This document shows positions 1-7,906 of a stretch of DNA of 38,613 bases, one piece after another (within the stretch, counting starts at the first letter, position 1; every line of letters starts with the position of its first letter). Under the pieces are notes generated by a model. The model saw only the letters and a list, made by a program, of their open reading frames with translations. It searched no databases and was not told where the DNA came from. The stretch is from Bacteroidales bacterium. GTDB taxonomy: Bacteria > Bacteroidota > Bacteroidia > Bacteroidales > UBA10428. The DNA lies in NCBI GenBank assembly GCA_016928305.1, contig JAFGKY010000021.1, forward strand, positions 64,054 through 102,666, given 5' to 3'. Both the position numbers and the translations under genes were made by a program.

Positions 1-122
1 AAGCTGCAAACAGGGCGGGGATGAAATGCCTGGCTGTCGGTTCTGCCCGGTCAAATCCTTTGGCAAACATGAATGCTAACAGCCTGAATGAAGTGAGCGT
101 GGATCAACTTCTTAATCTATAG
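1..122 (+). CDS. HAD-family hydrolase / beta-phosphoglucomutase-like, 3' end only
   Basis: Frame 3 is open from the window edge to a TAG at 120-122 and gives the last 39 residues of a protein that starts outside the window. The piece begins AANRAGMKCLAVGS. This matches the block after the last motif of HAD-superfamily beta-phosphoglucomutases and related phosphatases, where 'xEAAxxAGMxxxxVG' follows the conserved GDxxxD acids. The catalytic Asp and cap domain are not in view, so the substrate cannot be judged. Similar tails occur across several HAD subgroups. I am fairly sure this is a real gene end and only moderately sure of the family. Confidence 0.6.
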   Translation, partial: AANRAGMKCLAVGSARSNPLANMNANSLNEVSVDQLLNL

Positions 123-468
123 TGCCGGGTAATCCCTTTTCAACAAATCAGGTTACTGTATGAAATAATCGTTCAGTTTATGCGTGAGACTCAGATTTCA
201 GGAGCTATGCGAACTGAAATCTGTAAGTCGAATCCCGCCAAAGGCGGGACTGAAAGCGGGAGCAAGGGTAAATACCCCGCCTCTTGAGGCGATTAAAAAG
301 AAAATCATATGGAGATATCCCGTCTGCTTTCAGCGGGGAGCTTCATTCGGTTTACGGTTTAAATAAGGTAATCTGTGAATACGGCAATATATTAACTCTT
401 GTTTTTTGCTGTTCGCCATAGCACAGGATCCTTTTGTAAAAATAATTTTCCTGTTCGGCGATTTTGGC
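123..468. other. Intergenic region carrying a two-hairpin repeat
   Basis: No gene is supported here. A frame on the plus strand (184-366) is open, but its codons lie across inverted repeats and resemble no protein. The stretch holds the paired-hairpin element described separately at 192-249. It also has a second set of GC-rich palindromes (CCGCCTCTTGAGGCG near 277-291), and CTGAAAGC at 250-257 answered by GCTTTCAG at 326-333. Confidence 0.5.
192..249. repeat. Paired-hairpin dispersed repeat, copy A
   Basis: Two consecutive perfect hairpins. The first is CAGATTTCAG (192-201) with CTGAAATCTG (214-223). The second is TCCCGCC (233-239) with GGCGGGA (243-249). The same architecture and flanking words (GAGGCTCAG, AGGAGC, GCGAACTGAAA, CGAAT) recur at 19600-19671. 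Stem bases differ between copies, but pairing is kept in both stems. Confidence 0.6.
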
Positions 469-476
469 TATTTTTG
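469..476 (+). promoter_or_regulatory. -7 box TATTTTTG upstream of the DedA gene
   Basis: TATTTTTG fits the Bacteroidota -7 consensus TAnnTTTG and sits 20 bases before the ATG at 497. A -33 TTTG at the usual distance is not clear; only TTTTC at 446-450 is near. Its position makes the earlier in-frame ATG at 464 unlikely to be used. Confidence 0.4.
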
Positions 477-496
477 CCGTTTTTATACAGAAAGCC

Positions 497-1165
497 ATGG
501 GAGAGTTTTTTCATTTTGTTGTTGATTTTATTTTGCACATCGACCGGCATCTTGTTGAAATCGTATCTGAATACCAGAACTGGACCTATTTATTATTGTT
601 CATGATTATTTTCATCGAAACAGGACTGGTTATATGGCCTTTTCTTCCCGGTGATTCGTTGTTGTTTGCTGCTGGCGCGGTAGCTGCCATGCCTGGCAAT
701 CCGTTAAGCATATACATATTGGTTATGTTGTTGCTGATTGCAGCGTTTACCGGTGATAACACCAATTATACCATTGGTCGTTTTCTGGGAATGAAGGTGT
801 ACGAGAAGAATTATAAGCTGATCAAAAGAAAATACCTTGAAGAGACCCATATGTTCTATGAGAAACACGGTGGAAAAACACTTGTTATTGCACGTTTCAT
901 GCCTATTGTACGGACTTTTGCTCCTTTTGTGGCCGGAGTCGGTACGATGAAATATTACCGGTTTCTGATGTTTTGTATTACCGGTAATATTTTGTGGGTC
1001 AATACTTTCCTGTGGGCAGGTTATTTTTTCGGAAACATTCCTACCGTGAAAAGAAATTTCAGCCTGGTTGTGTTTGCCATCATTTTTGTTTCACTAATTC
1101 CCCCAATCTATGCTTTTATTAAAAAAACCGTTCAGATCCGTAAAGCTGGCAAAGTGACCGGCTGA
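497..1165 (+). CDS. DedA-family (VTT domain) inner-membrane protein
   Basis: A 222-residue polytopic membrane protein of the DedA/SNARE-associated family. Some members are undecaprenyl-phosphate or phospholipid translocases that recycle lipid carriers across the inner membrane. Signatures seen are the ETGLVIWPFLPGDSLL block, with acidic Glu and the FLPGDS turn of the first re-entrant loop, and FMPIVRTFAPFVAGVG of the second, which contains the conserved Arg. Several hydrophobic segments surround these, and the tail is basic. The frame could start at 464, but a -7 promoter box covers 469-476, so ATG 497 (MGEFFHF) is preferred. It stands alone, 86 bases before efp. The substrate cannot be told from sequence. 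Confidence 0.85.
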   Translation: MGEFFHFVVDFILHIDRHLVEIVSEYQNWTYLLLFMIIFIETGLVIWPFLPGDSLLFAAGAVAAMPGNPLSIYILVMLLLIAAFTGDNTNYTIGRFLGMKVYEKNYKLIKRKYLEETHMFYEKHGGKTLVIARFMPIVRTFAPFVAGVGTMKYYRFLMFCITGNILWVNTFLWAGYFFGNIPTVKRNFSLVVFAIIFVSLIPPIYAFIKKTVQIRKAGKVTG

Positions 1166-1251
1166 TCAACGAGTTTCAATTACCCATAATCGGTTTTACA
1201 ATTTATTTCAGGAATAGAAAATAATTCACGTATTTTGCAAAAATTTTTTTT

Positions 1252-1812
1252 ATGGCTAAAGTATCCGATATATCCAGAGGAACATTTGTACGTTACAGCG
1301 GTGAATTGGCCCAGGTTCTCGAATATGAACACCGGACACCGGGTAACCTGAGGGCGTTCTACCAGGTAAAGATGCGAAACCTGAATTCAGGAAAACTCAT
1401 TGAACAACGGTTTCGTCCTGATGATGAAATAGAAATAGTCAGGGTTCATTTTAAAGAACAGCAATTTCTTTATATGGACGGCAATAACGTTGTATGCATG
1501 GATAACGAGACCTTCGATCAGATTATGATCCATAAGGAAACCCTGGGCGATGGAATTCATTATCTGAAGGAAGGAATGAATATTAAGATTTACTTCGAAG
1601 GGGATGAGCCGATCTATGCCGAATTACCGCTGACAATTGAACTGGAGGTTACCTATACCGAACCGGGTTTACGCGGGGATACGGCAACGCGTACCCTGAA
1701 GGCGGCCACCCTGGAAACCGGTGCAAGCGTTAAGGTCCCTTTGTTTATTAATACCGGTGACAGAATTAAGATCGATACCCGCACGAATACATACGTTGAG
1801 CGGGCCAAATAG
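1252..1812 (+). CDS. efp: Elongation factor P
   Basis: This 186-residue protein is full length for EF-P, which binds stalled ribosomes between the P and E sites and speeds peptide-bond formation at polyproline stretches. Domain I (about 1-63) has the KOW-like fold. Domains II and III follow, with the family signature near TEPGLRGDTATRTLKAATLE and a C-terminal RIKIDTRTNTYVER. The domain I tip reads P30-G31-N32-L33-R34. The E. coli protein has the beta-lysylated Lys there and Pseudomonas the rhamnosylated Arg, so the canonical modified residue is Asn here. The block ERF/QRFRPDDE also resembles the EfpL (YeiP) branch. No lysylation or rhamnosylation enzyme lies in the window. Confidence 0.93.
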   Translation: MAKVSDISRGTFVRYSGELAQVLEYEHRTPGNLRAFYQVKMRNLNSGKLIEQRFRPDDEIEIVRVHFKEQQFLYMDGNNVVCMDNETFDQIMIHKETLGDGIHYLKEGMNIKIYFEGDEPIYAELPLTIELEVTYTEPGLRGDTATRTLKAATLETGASVKVPLFINTGDRIKIDTRTNTYVERAK

Positions 1813-1850
1813 GAAAGGGAATTAGGTTCTTCACCCCACTTACAAAATCC

Positions 1851-1923
1851 CCCTGTCCAGGCTTTATTTTGTCATCCGGGGAGGATGCAAAATGCGTTTC
1901 TTTTTTAACTTGACCGGACAGGG
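1851..1923. repeat. Nested inverted repeats between efp and the peroxiredoxin gene
   Basis: CCCTGTCC (1851-1858) pairs with GGACAGGG (1916-1923). Inside lies CATCC (1873-1877) with GGATG (1883-1887). The block falls between two convergent genes and could fold in either transcript. There is no T-run directly after the outer stem, so it is not a textbook intrinsic terminator. Confidence 0.4.
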
Positions 1924-2011
1924 AGAAGGAATACTATAGATCACAAAACTAAAGGCAGGAATTTATGTATCTGTGATTGCATGATCAAAGGCAATGGAAG
2001 AGGTATCTTGA

Positions 2012-2734
2012 CTATTCGGATAAATGCATGAACCAGGAAACCCCATCAATAGCAGATCCGCTCCCCCCTACATGTTCTTTTTCAGATTTTGACAGGACAG
2101 GTAAGATTACCTTGTCTCCCGGCATCCAGTTTGCAGGTGTGTGCACAATCTGCCCGGAATAGACCGTCTGCAAAGCCATGACGGTTCTTTTTATTTCATC
2201 CATGTTCCTTCCAACCTGCATAGGGTAAAAATTAATTGACCTGATTTTATTATCCGGGTCTATGATAAATACGCCCCTTACATTTTCAGAAGTACTTACA
2301 GAGGGATGTATCATACCAAATCTTTTTGATATCAGAAATTTATCATCGGCAACCAGTGGAAATTTAATCTTAACAGGTTCTCTATCTTTATATTTTACTG
2401 CTTCAAGTGCTTTTACCCAAGAGGTATGCATTGTTAAAACATCTGTGGACAATACAATGATTTGCACTCCGAGTTTTTCATAATCTTCTTGTTGCTGAGC
2501 AAGTTCCAGAAGTTCCGTTGAGCAAACCGGTGTAAAATCTCTAGGATGTGAAAACAGAATTTTCCAGCTGGTTCCAAAATCATCCGGGAAAGATATTATT
2601 CCGTTTGTCGATTGACCTTTAAAAGAGGGGGCTTCATCCCCGATAAGCGGAATTCGGATCGTTTTACTGTCCTGTGAATTCATCTGAATCACAGGAATAA
2701 TTAAAAAAAGGAGAATTAAAAATTCTTTTTTCAT
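2012..2734 (-). CDS. Exported 1-Cys peroxiredoxin (Prx6-type)
   Basis: A 240-residue peroxiredoxin that reduces peroxides through a peroxidatic cysteine. The motif PRDFTPVC (P64, T68, C71) gives the PxxxTxxC active site. VRGVFII contains the conserved Arg region. YPMQVGRNMDEIKRTVMALQ and TPANWMPGD are the C-terminal signatures of the Prx6/1-Cys subfamily. C71 is the only cysteine in the protein, so no resolving Cys is present. The N-terminus MKKEFLILLFLIIPVIQMNSQ is a signal peptide, which places the enzyme in the periplasm or envelope, unlike typical cytosolic Prx6. It is convergent with efp, and about 360 bases separate it from speA upstream. Confidence 0.9.
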   Translation of the reverse strand: MKKEFLILLFLIIPVIQMNSQDSKTIRIPLIGDEAPSFKGQSTNGIISFPDDFGTSWKILFSHPRDFTPVCSTELLELAQQQEDYEKLGVQIIVLSTDVLTMHTSWVKALEAVKYKDREPVKIKFPLVADDKFLISKRFGMIHPSVSTSENVRGVFIIDPDNKIRSINFYPMQVGRNMDEIKRTVMALQTVYSGQIVHTPANWMPGDKVILPVLSKSEKEHVGGSGSAIDGVSWFMHLSE

Positions 2735-3090
2735 CTTGTTTGGTTTTTGTTAAAAAAATCGGGGTAAAGGTCAGGTAAATAGGCTAAAAGTTTCAATGAA
2801 ATTCGTAAAAATTAGTAAAAGATAATAATATCCTTATATATTATATATGACAAGGTTTTAAACAATATTGTTTCAGGTCAATTCTAAATTAGCATATTCA
2901 AATCTGCTGTTTTTGATTGGAAAGGGAATATCATTTTTACCCGACCGTCTTCTTTTACGCATATCCGCTGAGCTCTTATCGTGGCTCCGATTAAAACTCT
3001 TTGTGTTCAGCAGCAGTGGTAATCCCTGATTAAATGCATACCGTGCAGTATTCTTCGGTTTTCAGCTTTCCGTAGGCTCACTTTCCGGTG
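2735..3090. other. Intergenic region between speA and the peroxiredoxin gene
   Basis: I see no gene with a credible start. On the minus strand one frame is open from about 3066 to a TGA at 2873-2875, with an internal ATG at 2962. It has no ribosome binding site and no recognised product. The 2820-2870 part is very AT-rich (TATATATTATATATGA) and may be promoter DNA for the peroxiredoxin gene, but no clear TAnnTTTG box is visible. Confidence 0.4.
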
Positions 3091-4983
3091 TTATTCCAGG
3101 TAGGTGTATCCATAGAGTCCCGACCGGTAATTTGACAGAAATTCTTTTCCTTCAGCTGCAGTAATAATACCTGATTTCACCGAAGAGGTCACCCAGGTTT
3201 CAACGGTACGGACCATCTTCTTTGCGTCGTACTGTACATAATCAAGAACTTCAGCCACCGTTTCTCCGTCAATAACCTGGTTGATTTCATAACCATCATC
3301 AGTAACCGATACATGAACAGCATTCGTATCTCCGAACAGGTTATGCAGATCACCCAGAATTTCCTGGTAAGCACCAACCAGAAAAACGCCGATATAATAA
3401 GAGTCTTTTGATTTAATGGAGTGAACAGGAAGGTAATAGGAGAAATTACGGGTAGAGATGAAATTATCTATTTTCCCGTCGGAATCACATGTGATATCCT
3501 GAAGTGTAGCTGATCTTTCCGGCCTCTCATCCAGCCGTTGAATAGGCATGATCGGGAATATCTGGTCGATGGCCCATGAATCGGGCAGGGATTGAAACAA
3601 AGAAAAATTACAGAAATATTTATCTGAAAGCAGCCTGGGCAGTTGACGCAAATCTTCCGGTATATGTTTGGTCTCGGAAGTCATCTGATGAATTTCGCGT
3701 GCTATCGACCAGAACAACCGTTCGATTTGTGCACGTGTTTTAAGATCAAGTATGCCAAGACTGAACCTGTCAAGTGCTTCTTCGCGTATCTGCTGCGCAT
3801 CATGCCATGTCTCCAGCATACGGGGTTGATTCAGGGTTTCCCATAACGAATATAACTCATGTACAAGTTCGTGATCGGTTTCTTTTATTTCTTCATCATC
3901 CTGCCATACAGGAAGAGTAGTGGTTTCCAAAACATCAAAAATCAGAACGGAATGATGGGCGGTAAGTGAACGTCCCGATTCAGTGATGATATTGGGATGA
4001 GGAATTTTATTTTTATCACAAACGTCGACAAGTGTGGAAACGGAGTCATTCACATATTCCTGAATACTATAATTGACACTGCTTTCACTGTTGGATGAAC
4101 GGGTTCCGTCATAATCGACGCCTAAACCACCGCCGGTGTCGACAAAACCAACTTTGAATCCCTGCTTGTGGAGTTGAACATAGAATTGTGAAGCTTCACG
4201 CAAGGCATTCTTAATCCGGCGGATCATGGTAACCTGACTGCCGATGTGAAAATGAACCAGTTGTAAACAGTCTTTCATCTTGTTTTTTTCAAGAAATTCA
4301 AGTGCTTCCAACAATTCACTTGATGTCAATCCGAATTTGCTTGCGTCACCACCCGAATCCTCCCACTTGCCGCTTCCGGAACTGGCAAGCTTGATCCGGA
4401 TACCGATACGGGGTTTTATCTTCAGACGCTTTGAAATTGTAGTAATCAGCCTGAGTTCGTTAAGCTTTTCCACAACCAGGAAAATCCTTTTCCCCATTTT
4501 CTGGGCAAGAAGCGCAAGTTCTATATAATCCTCATCTTTATATCCGTTGCATATGATCAACGAATCGGAATCTGTATTGATTGCTATAACAGCATGCAGT
4601 TCAGGCTTTGATCCGGCTTCCAGCCCGATATTGAATTTTTTTCCGTGACTTACAATTTCCTCAACAACCGGACGCATCTGGTTTACTTTTATCGGGTAAA
4701 TGATAAAATTCTGGGCCTTGTATCCGTATTCATCGGAAGCAATTTTAAAACAGTTTGACATCTTTTCAATCCGGTTATCTAAGATATCCGGGAACCTGAT
4801 CAGCATAGGCGAGGACACATCACGAAGCTGAAGCTCATCAACGAGCTCTCTCAGGTCGATTTCAACACCGTCTTTGCGGGGAGTTACAACAACATTCCCT
4901 TTTTTATTGATGGAGAAATAATTGATTCCCCATCCGGTTATGCTGTACAATTCAGCAGAATCTTCAATGCGCCATTTTCTCAT
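3091..4983 (-). CDS. speA: Biosynthetic arginine decarboxylase
   Basis: A 630-residue PLP enzyme converting arginine to agmatine, the first step of the agmatine route to putrescine and spermidine. It has the group IV (alanine-racemase-fold) architecture of SpeA. Residues seen include YPIKVNQ, whose Lys99 should be the PLP Schiff-base lysine, HFHIGSQ, the phosphate-binding GGGLGVDYDGT, and ITESGRSLTAHHSV with the pyrophosphate/substrate loop. Length agrees with bacterial SpeA (about 630-660). The N-terminus WRIEDSAELYSITGWG is characteristic, which supports the ATG at 4983. A near-consensus -7 sequence (TATTTTCG) lies upstream on the minus strand. It appears monocistronic; no speB-like agmatinase is in the window. 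Confidence 0.95.
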   Translation of the reverse strand: MRKWRIEDSAELYSITGWGINYFSINKKGNVVVTPRKDGVEIDLRELVDELQLRDVSSPMLIRFPDILDNRIEKMSNCFKIASDEYGYKAQNFIIYPIKVNQMRPVVEEIVSHGKKFNIGLEAGSKPELHAVIAINTDSDSLIICNGYKDEDYIELALLAQKMGKRIFLVVEKLNELRLITTISKRLKIKPRIGIRIKLASSGSGKWEDSGGDASKFGLTSSELLEALEFLEKNKMKDCLQLVHFHIGSQVTMIRRIKNALREASQFYVQLHKQGFKVGFVDTGGGLGVDYDGTRSSNSESSVNYSIQEYVNDSVSTLVDVCDKNKIPHPNIITESGRSLTAHHSVLIFDVLETTTLPVWQDDEEIKETDHELVHELYSLWETLNQPRMLETWHDAQQIREEALDRFSLGILDLKTRAQIERLFWSIAREIHQMTSETKHIPEDLRQLPRLLSDKYFCNFSLFQSLPDSWAIDQIFPIMPIQRLDERPERSATLQDITCDSDGKIDNFISTRNFSYYLPVHSIKSKDSYYIGVFLVGAYQEILGDLHNLFGDTNAVHVSVTDDGYEINQVIDGETVAEVLDYVQYDAKKMVRTVETWVTSSVKSGIITAAEGKEFLSNYRSGLYGYTYLE

Positions 4984-5295
4984 TATTTCAGGATTGTTAG
5001 GCAGTTTTTTTAACGGGAATAAACGCTGCGAAAATAATTAATGTATCAGAAATAATTATAGTAAGTAATTCTTTTTTTATCAAAAACATCAAGAGATTAG
5101 GTTATTAAAATGAAAGGAGGATGAACTGACATAGATTATGGTTTTATCATTGATCGTATGCAGGTATTGATGGTCATGGTTGCCTTTCTGAAAACAGGAA
5201 GGTTTTCTTCACGCCGATACAGGATAGCTATCGGTCGTTCTTGTGACAGATGAGAAGTTTACCGGTAGGATGCGATGATATTGACAATCAAGCGA
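4984..5295. other. Intergenic region between the alpha-oxoamine synthase gene and speA
   Basis: No gene is supported. It contains a wobble-paired hairpin, CCTTTCTG-AAAA-CAGGAAGG (about 5182-5201), followed on the plus strand by TTTTCTTC. There is also the small palindrome GATAGCTATC (about 5224-5233). The hairpin's T-run faces the plus strand, where no gene ends, so a terminator role for the minus-strand gene is doubtful. Confidence 0.35.
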
Positions 5296-6552
5296 TTAAG
5301 AAAAGAAAGAAGCTATTTTGTCGGATTTGTACTTTCCGGCTTTCCACTTTTCATATAGTTCTGCAAAGGCATTAATAGTATAATTGGCATCTTCCACGCT
5401 ATGATCTGCTGTGGGAATAATCCTCAACATGATGACATCCTTGGGAACTACAGGGTAAAGTACCATTGAGCAGAAAATTCTGTAATTTTCCCTCAGGTCT
5501 ATCACAATATTGGTAGCCTCGGCAACGGATCCTGACAGGTAAACCGGTGTAACCGGTGAGGACGTTTGTCCCAGGTTAAATCCTTTTGCTTTCAGTCCCG
5601 ACTGTAAAGCACGGACTACCGTCCAGAGTTTTTCCCTTAATTCAGGTTGTGTTTGCAATAATTCCAGGCGTTTAAGGGCTCCAATTACCATTGGCATGGG
5701 CAGTGATTTTGCAAAAGTCTGCGAACGCATATTATAGCGCAGGAAATTAACCACATCTTCCTTACCGGCAACGAAAGCACCGATACCTGCCATGGCTTTG
5801 GCAAAAGTGCTGAAATGCAAGTCGATCCCGTCTTCAACTCCAAAATGCTCAGCCGTGCCTGTGCCCTTAGGTCCCATTGTGCCAAATCCGTGAGCATCAT
5901 CCACCAAAAAGCGGAAATTATATTTTTTCTTAAGTGCAACAATGTCATTCAATTTACCCAGGTCCCCTGACATGCCAAATACACCTTCAGTGACGACTAA
6001 TATGCCACCGCCACTCTGCGTGACAAGTTTTGTGGCCCTTTCAAGCATAAGCTCGCATTTTGCGATGTCGTTATGCGGGAACATAAAGCTCATGCCTCCA
6101 GCTGCTTTGTGCAACCATATTCCATCCATGATGCAGGCGTGTGACTCCGAATCAAAAACAACAACGTCGTGACGGTTGACCAGGGACTGAATAATAGAAA
6201 TCATTCCCTGATAGCCATAATTCAATAAAAAAGCATCTTCCTTACCGACAAAATCAGCCAGGTTGTTTTCAAGTTCTTCGTGTTTACCGGTTTGTCCCGA
6301 CATCATACGGGCACCCATCGGATACGCCATGCCGTATTGCTTTGCTGCTTCGGCATCTGCTTTCCTGACCTCAGGATGATTTGCCAGTCCCAGGTAGTTA
6401 TTCAGACTCCAGTTCAGCACTTCTTTACCCCGGAAAGTCATACGCGGATTGATTTCTCCTTCAAGTTTCGGAAACATGAAATATCCATGTGCGATTTGCT
6501 GATATTGACCCAACGGGCCCCTGTTCTTACTGATTTTATCAAATATGTCCAC
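5296..6552 (-). CDS. Alpha-oxoamine synthase (serine palmitoyltransferase / cysteate acyltransferase-like)
   Basis: A PLP-dependent fold-type I enzyme that condenses an amino acid with an acyl thioester. Seen (numbered from the longest frame, 12 residues more) are the stacking histidine in SESHACIMDG (H150), the cofactor-binding VDDAHGFGT (Asp/His 230-233), and FSTFAKAMAG with K264 as Schiff-base lysine. Family options are serine palmitoyltransferase (sphingolipids), cysteate acyltransferase (capnine/sulfonolipids) and 2-amino-3-ketobutyrate CoA ligase. No threonine dehydrogenase is nearby, so a lipid role is more likely. The longest frame starts at a TTG (6588) that lies inside the -7 box. 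The GTG at 6552, giving MDIFDKISKNRGPLGQ, is the better start. Confidence 0.85.
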   Translation of the reverse strand: MDIFDKISKNRGPLGQYQQIAHGYFMFPKLEGEINPRMTFRGKEVLNWSLNNYLGLANHPEVRKADAEAAKQYGMAYPMGARMMSGQTGKHEELENNLADFVGKEDAFLLNYGYQGMISIIQSLVNRHDVVVFDSESHACIMDGIWLHKAAGGMSFMFPHNDIAKCELMLERATKLVTQSGGGILVVTEGVFGMSGDLGKLNDIVALKKKYNFRFLVDDAHGFGTMGPKGTGTAEHFGVEDGIDLHFSTFAKAMAGIGAFVAGKEDVVNFLRYNMRSQTFAKSLPMPMVIGALKRLELLQTQPELREKLWTVVRALQSGLKAKGFNLGQTSSPVTPVYLSGSVAEATNIVIDLRENYRIFCSMVLYPVVPKDVIMLRIIPTADHSVEDANYTINAFAELYEKWKAGKYKSDKIASFFS

Positions 6553-6585
6553 GTTCTTATGATTTTGGTTTAAACATTCAACCAG

Positions 6586-6616
6586 CAAAAGTAATTTTTT
6601 TTAGGTATCCCGCAAA
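6586..6616 (-). promoter_or_regulatory. Bacteroidota promoter TTTG-N19-TACTTTTG for the alpha-oxoamine synthase gene
   Basis: On the minus strand TTTG (6616-6613) is followed by exactly 19 bases and then TACTTTTG (6593-6586). This matches the Bacteroidota -33/-7 pattern fully. The -33 TTTG is formed by the loop and first stem base of the palindrome CCCGCTTTTGCGGG. Transcription would start about 25-30 bases before GTG 6552. Confidence 0.7.
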
Positions 6617-6622
6617 AGCGGG
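6609..6622. repeat. Palindrome CCCGCAAAAGCGGG in a divergent promoter region
   Basis: A 5-bp GC stem with a four-base loop, flanked by T-runs on the plus strand. The identical 14 bases serve as the tRNA-Asp terminator at 27515-27528. Here it lies upstream of two divergent genes, so it cannot terminate either. It overlaps the -33 element of the minus-strand promoter instead. Confidence 0.6.
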
Positions 6623-6728
6623 TAATTTTTTTTATGGCATGCTGTTCCAATAGCATTTCATTAACATAATTTGTGAAATGGACAGACTAAAATGAAAGAT
6701 CATCTGGTGGCAATTAATTAAAAAATTG

Positions 6729-6736
6729 TATTTTTG
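6729..6736 (+). promoter_or_regulatory. -7 box TATTTTTG immediately before bamD
   Basis: TATTTTTG matches TAnnTTTG and ends only four bases before the ATG at 6741. If used, transcription would begin at or within a few bases of the start codon, giving a leaderless mRNA. A matching -33 TTTG is not visible. The box rules against the upstream in-frame ATG at 6726. Confidence 0.5.
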
Positions 6737-6740
6737 CGCG

Positions 6741-7565
6741 ATGTTAAAAAAATCGGGCTACATAGGCTTATCGTTTTTATCTTCAGTCATTTTCATCTTT
6801 TCGTGTTCGGGCTATGAAAAAGCCATGAAAAGTGACGATTATAACTTTAAACTGGAGAAAGCCTTTGAATTTTACGATAAAGGCGAATACCTGCGGTCGG
6901 GGAATATTTTTGACCAGATAGCACCCGTTTTCAGAGGTACTAAAAAAGCTGATTCGGTTAACTATTTTCAGGCAATGAGCTATTTTAATCAGGGCAACCA
7001 TGAAATTGCAGGTCATTATTTTCAGCTTTTTACACAAACTTATGGAAATAGTCCTTTTGTTGAGGATGCTGCTTTTAATGAAGCATATTGTTATTACCTG
7101 ATGTCGCCGCGCCCTGAACTTGACCAGGCTAGCACATATCAGGCCATTGATGCCTTCCGGTTATTCCTGATTCGTTATCCAAAAACCAAACGCCTCGAAG
7201 AATGCGAAAAATATATCAACGAATTACGGGAAAAATTAATAGAGAAGTCATTTCTGGGAGCCAAGACTTATTTTGATCTTGAGGATTATAAAGCTTCCCT
7301 TACAGCGTTGAATTCCAGTTTGAATGATTATCCGGAAACCAAGTACAGGGAAGAAATTCTTTACATGATTATTAAATCCAGTTACCTGCTTGCCGCCAAC
7401 AGTATCCAAAGCAAACAACCCGAACGTTTTCAGGATTCCATCGATGATTACTACTCGTTTATTGCGGAATACCCTGACAGTAAGTACCGAAAAGATGCAG
7501 ACAGGATGTATGAAAATTCATCAGCATATTTGAAAACCAGAAATATTGATGTTATTAAAGAATAA
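6741..7565 (+). CDS. bamD: Outer membrane assembly lipoprotein BamD
   Basis: A 274-residue TPR lipoprotein of the BAM complex, which folds and inserts beta-barrel proteins into the outer membrane. The N-terminus has a basic start, a hydrophobic stretch and a lipobox-like FIFSC with Cys22 as the lipidated residue. TPR-like helical pairs follow, including ALTALNSSLNDYPETKY and ...FIAEYPDSKYRKDADRM, the [F/Y]P-x-S-x-Y-x-xxA pattern of BamD repeats. The length is typical. It leads the run bamD-rpoZ-coaBC-DUF4835, with 14 bases to the next gene. ATG 6741 is chosen because the upstream ATG at 6726 lies in the promoter. Confidence 0.92.
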   Translation: MLKKSGYIGLSFLSSVIFIFSCSGYEKAMKSDDYNFKLEKAFEFYDKGEYLRSGNIFDQIAPVFRGTKKADSVNYFQAMSYFNQGNHEIAGHYFQLFTQTYGNSPFVEDAAFNEAYCYYLMSPRPELDQASTYQAIDAFRLFLIRYPKTKRLEECEKYINELREKLIEKSFLGAKTYFDLEDYKASLTALNSSLNDYPETKYREEILYMIIKSSYLLAANSIQSKQPERFQDSIDDYYSFIAEYPDSKYRKDADRMYENSSAYLKTRNIDVIKE

Positions 7566-7579
7566 TTAATTTTTACATT

Positions 7580-7894
7580 ATGGATTATAAAAAATCGAAA
7601 GCGCCGACAACCACCACAACAAGGGATCTGAACAGTCTGGAAGCAAGAACGGGAAACATTTATGAGGCGGTGATGGTTTGTGCAAAGAGGGCCAACCAGA
7701 TTGGTATTGAAATTAAAGAAGAACTGAACCGTAAGCTGGAAGAATTTGCCAACTATACCGATAACCTGGAAGAAGTATTTGAAAACAGGGAACAGATTGA
7801 GATATCAAAGTTCTACGAAAGAATGCCCAAGCATACCCTGATCGCTCTCGATGAATTTGAGCGCGACGATATTTATATAAGGAAAGCCGAGTAA
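7580..7894 (+). CDS. rpoZ: RNA polymerase omega subunit (Bacteroidota type)
   Basis: A 104-residue protein in the position between bamD and coaBC where Bacteroidota carry their omega/Rpb6-like subunit. The segment LEARTGNIYEAVMVCAKRANQIG is the Rpb6/omega core (helix after a Thr-Gly-Asn turn, followed by AxRAxQI), which clamps the beta-prime C-terminus during RNA polymerase assembly. The Thr-rich N-terminus (PTTTTTRD) and an acidic tail are typical of the phylum. It starts 14 bases after bamD and ends 12 before coaC, so it is co-transcribed. Confidence 0.85.
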   Translation: MDYKKSKAPTTTTTRDLNSLEARTGNIYEAVMVCAKRANQIGIEIKEELNRKLEEFANYTDNLEEVFENREQIEISKFYERMPKHTLIALDEFERDDIYIRKAE

Positions 7895-7906
7895 AACTTC
7901 CATGAA

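Noticed and set aside
184..366. Plus-strand frame of 60 codons
   Set aside because: It consists of the paired-hairpin repeat and other palindromes; no protein-like features or ribosome site.
464..496. Upstream ATG for the DedA gene
   Set aside because: The added codons lie on a TATTTTTG promoter box; ATG 497 fits the family better.
2873..2962. Minus-strand frame of 29 codons (MRKRRRSGKNDIPF...)
   Set aside because: No ribosome site and no known family. The open frame extends upstream without a start and may be chance.
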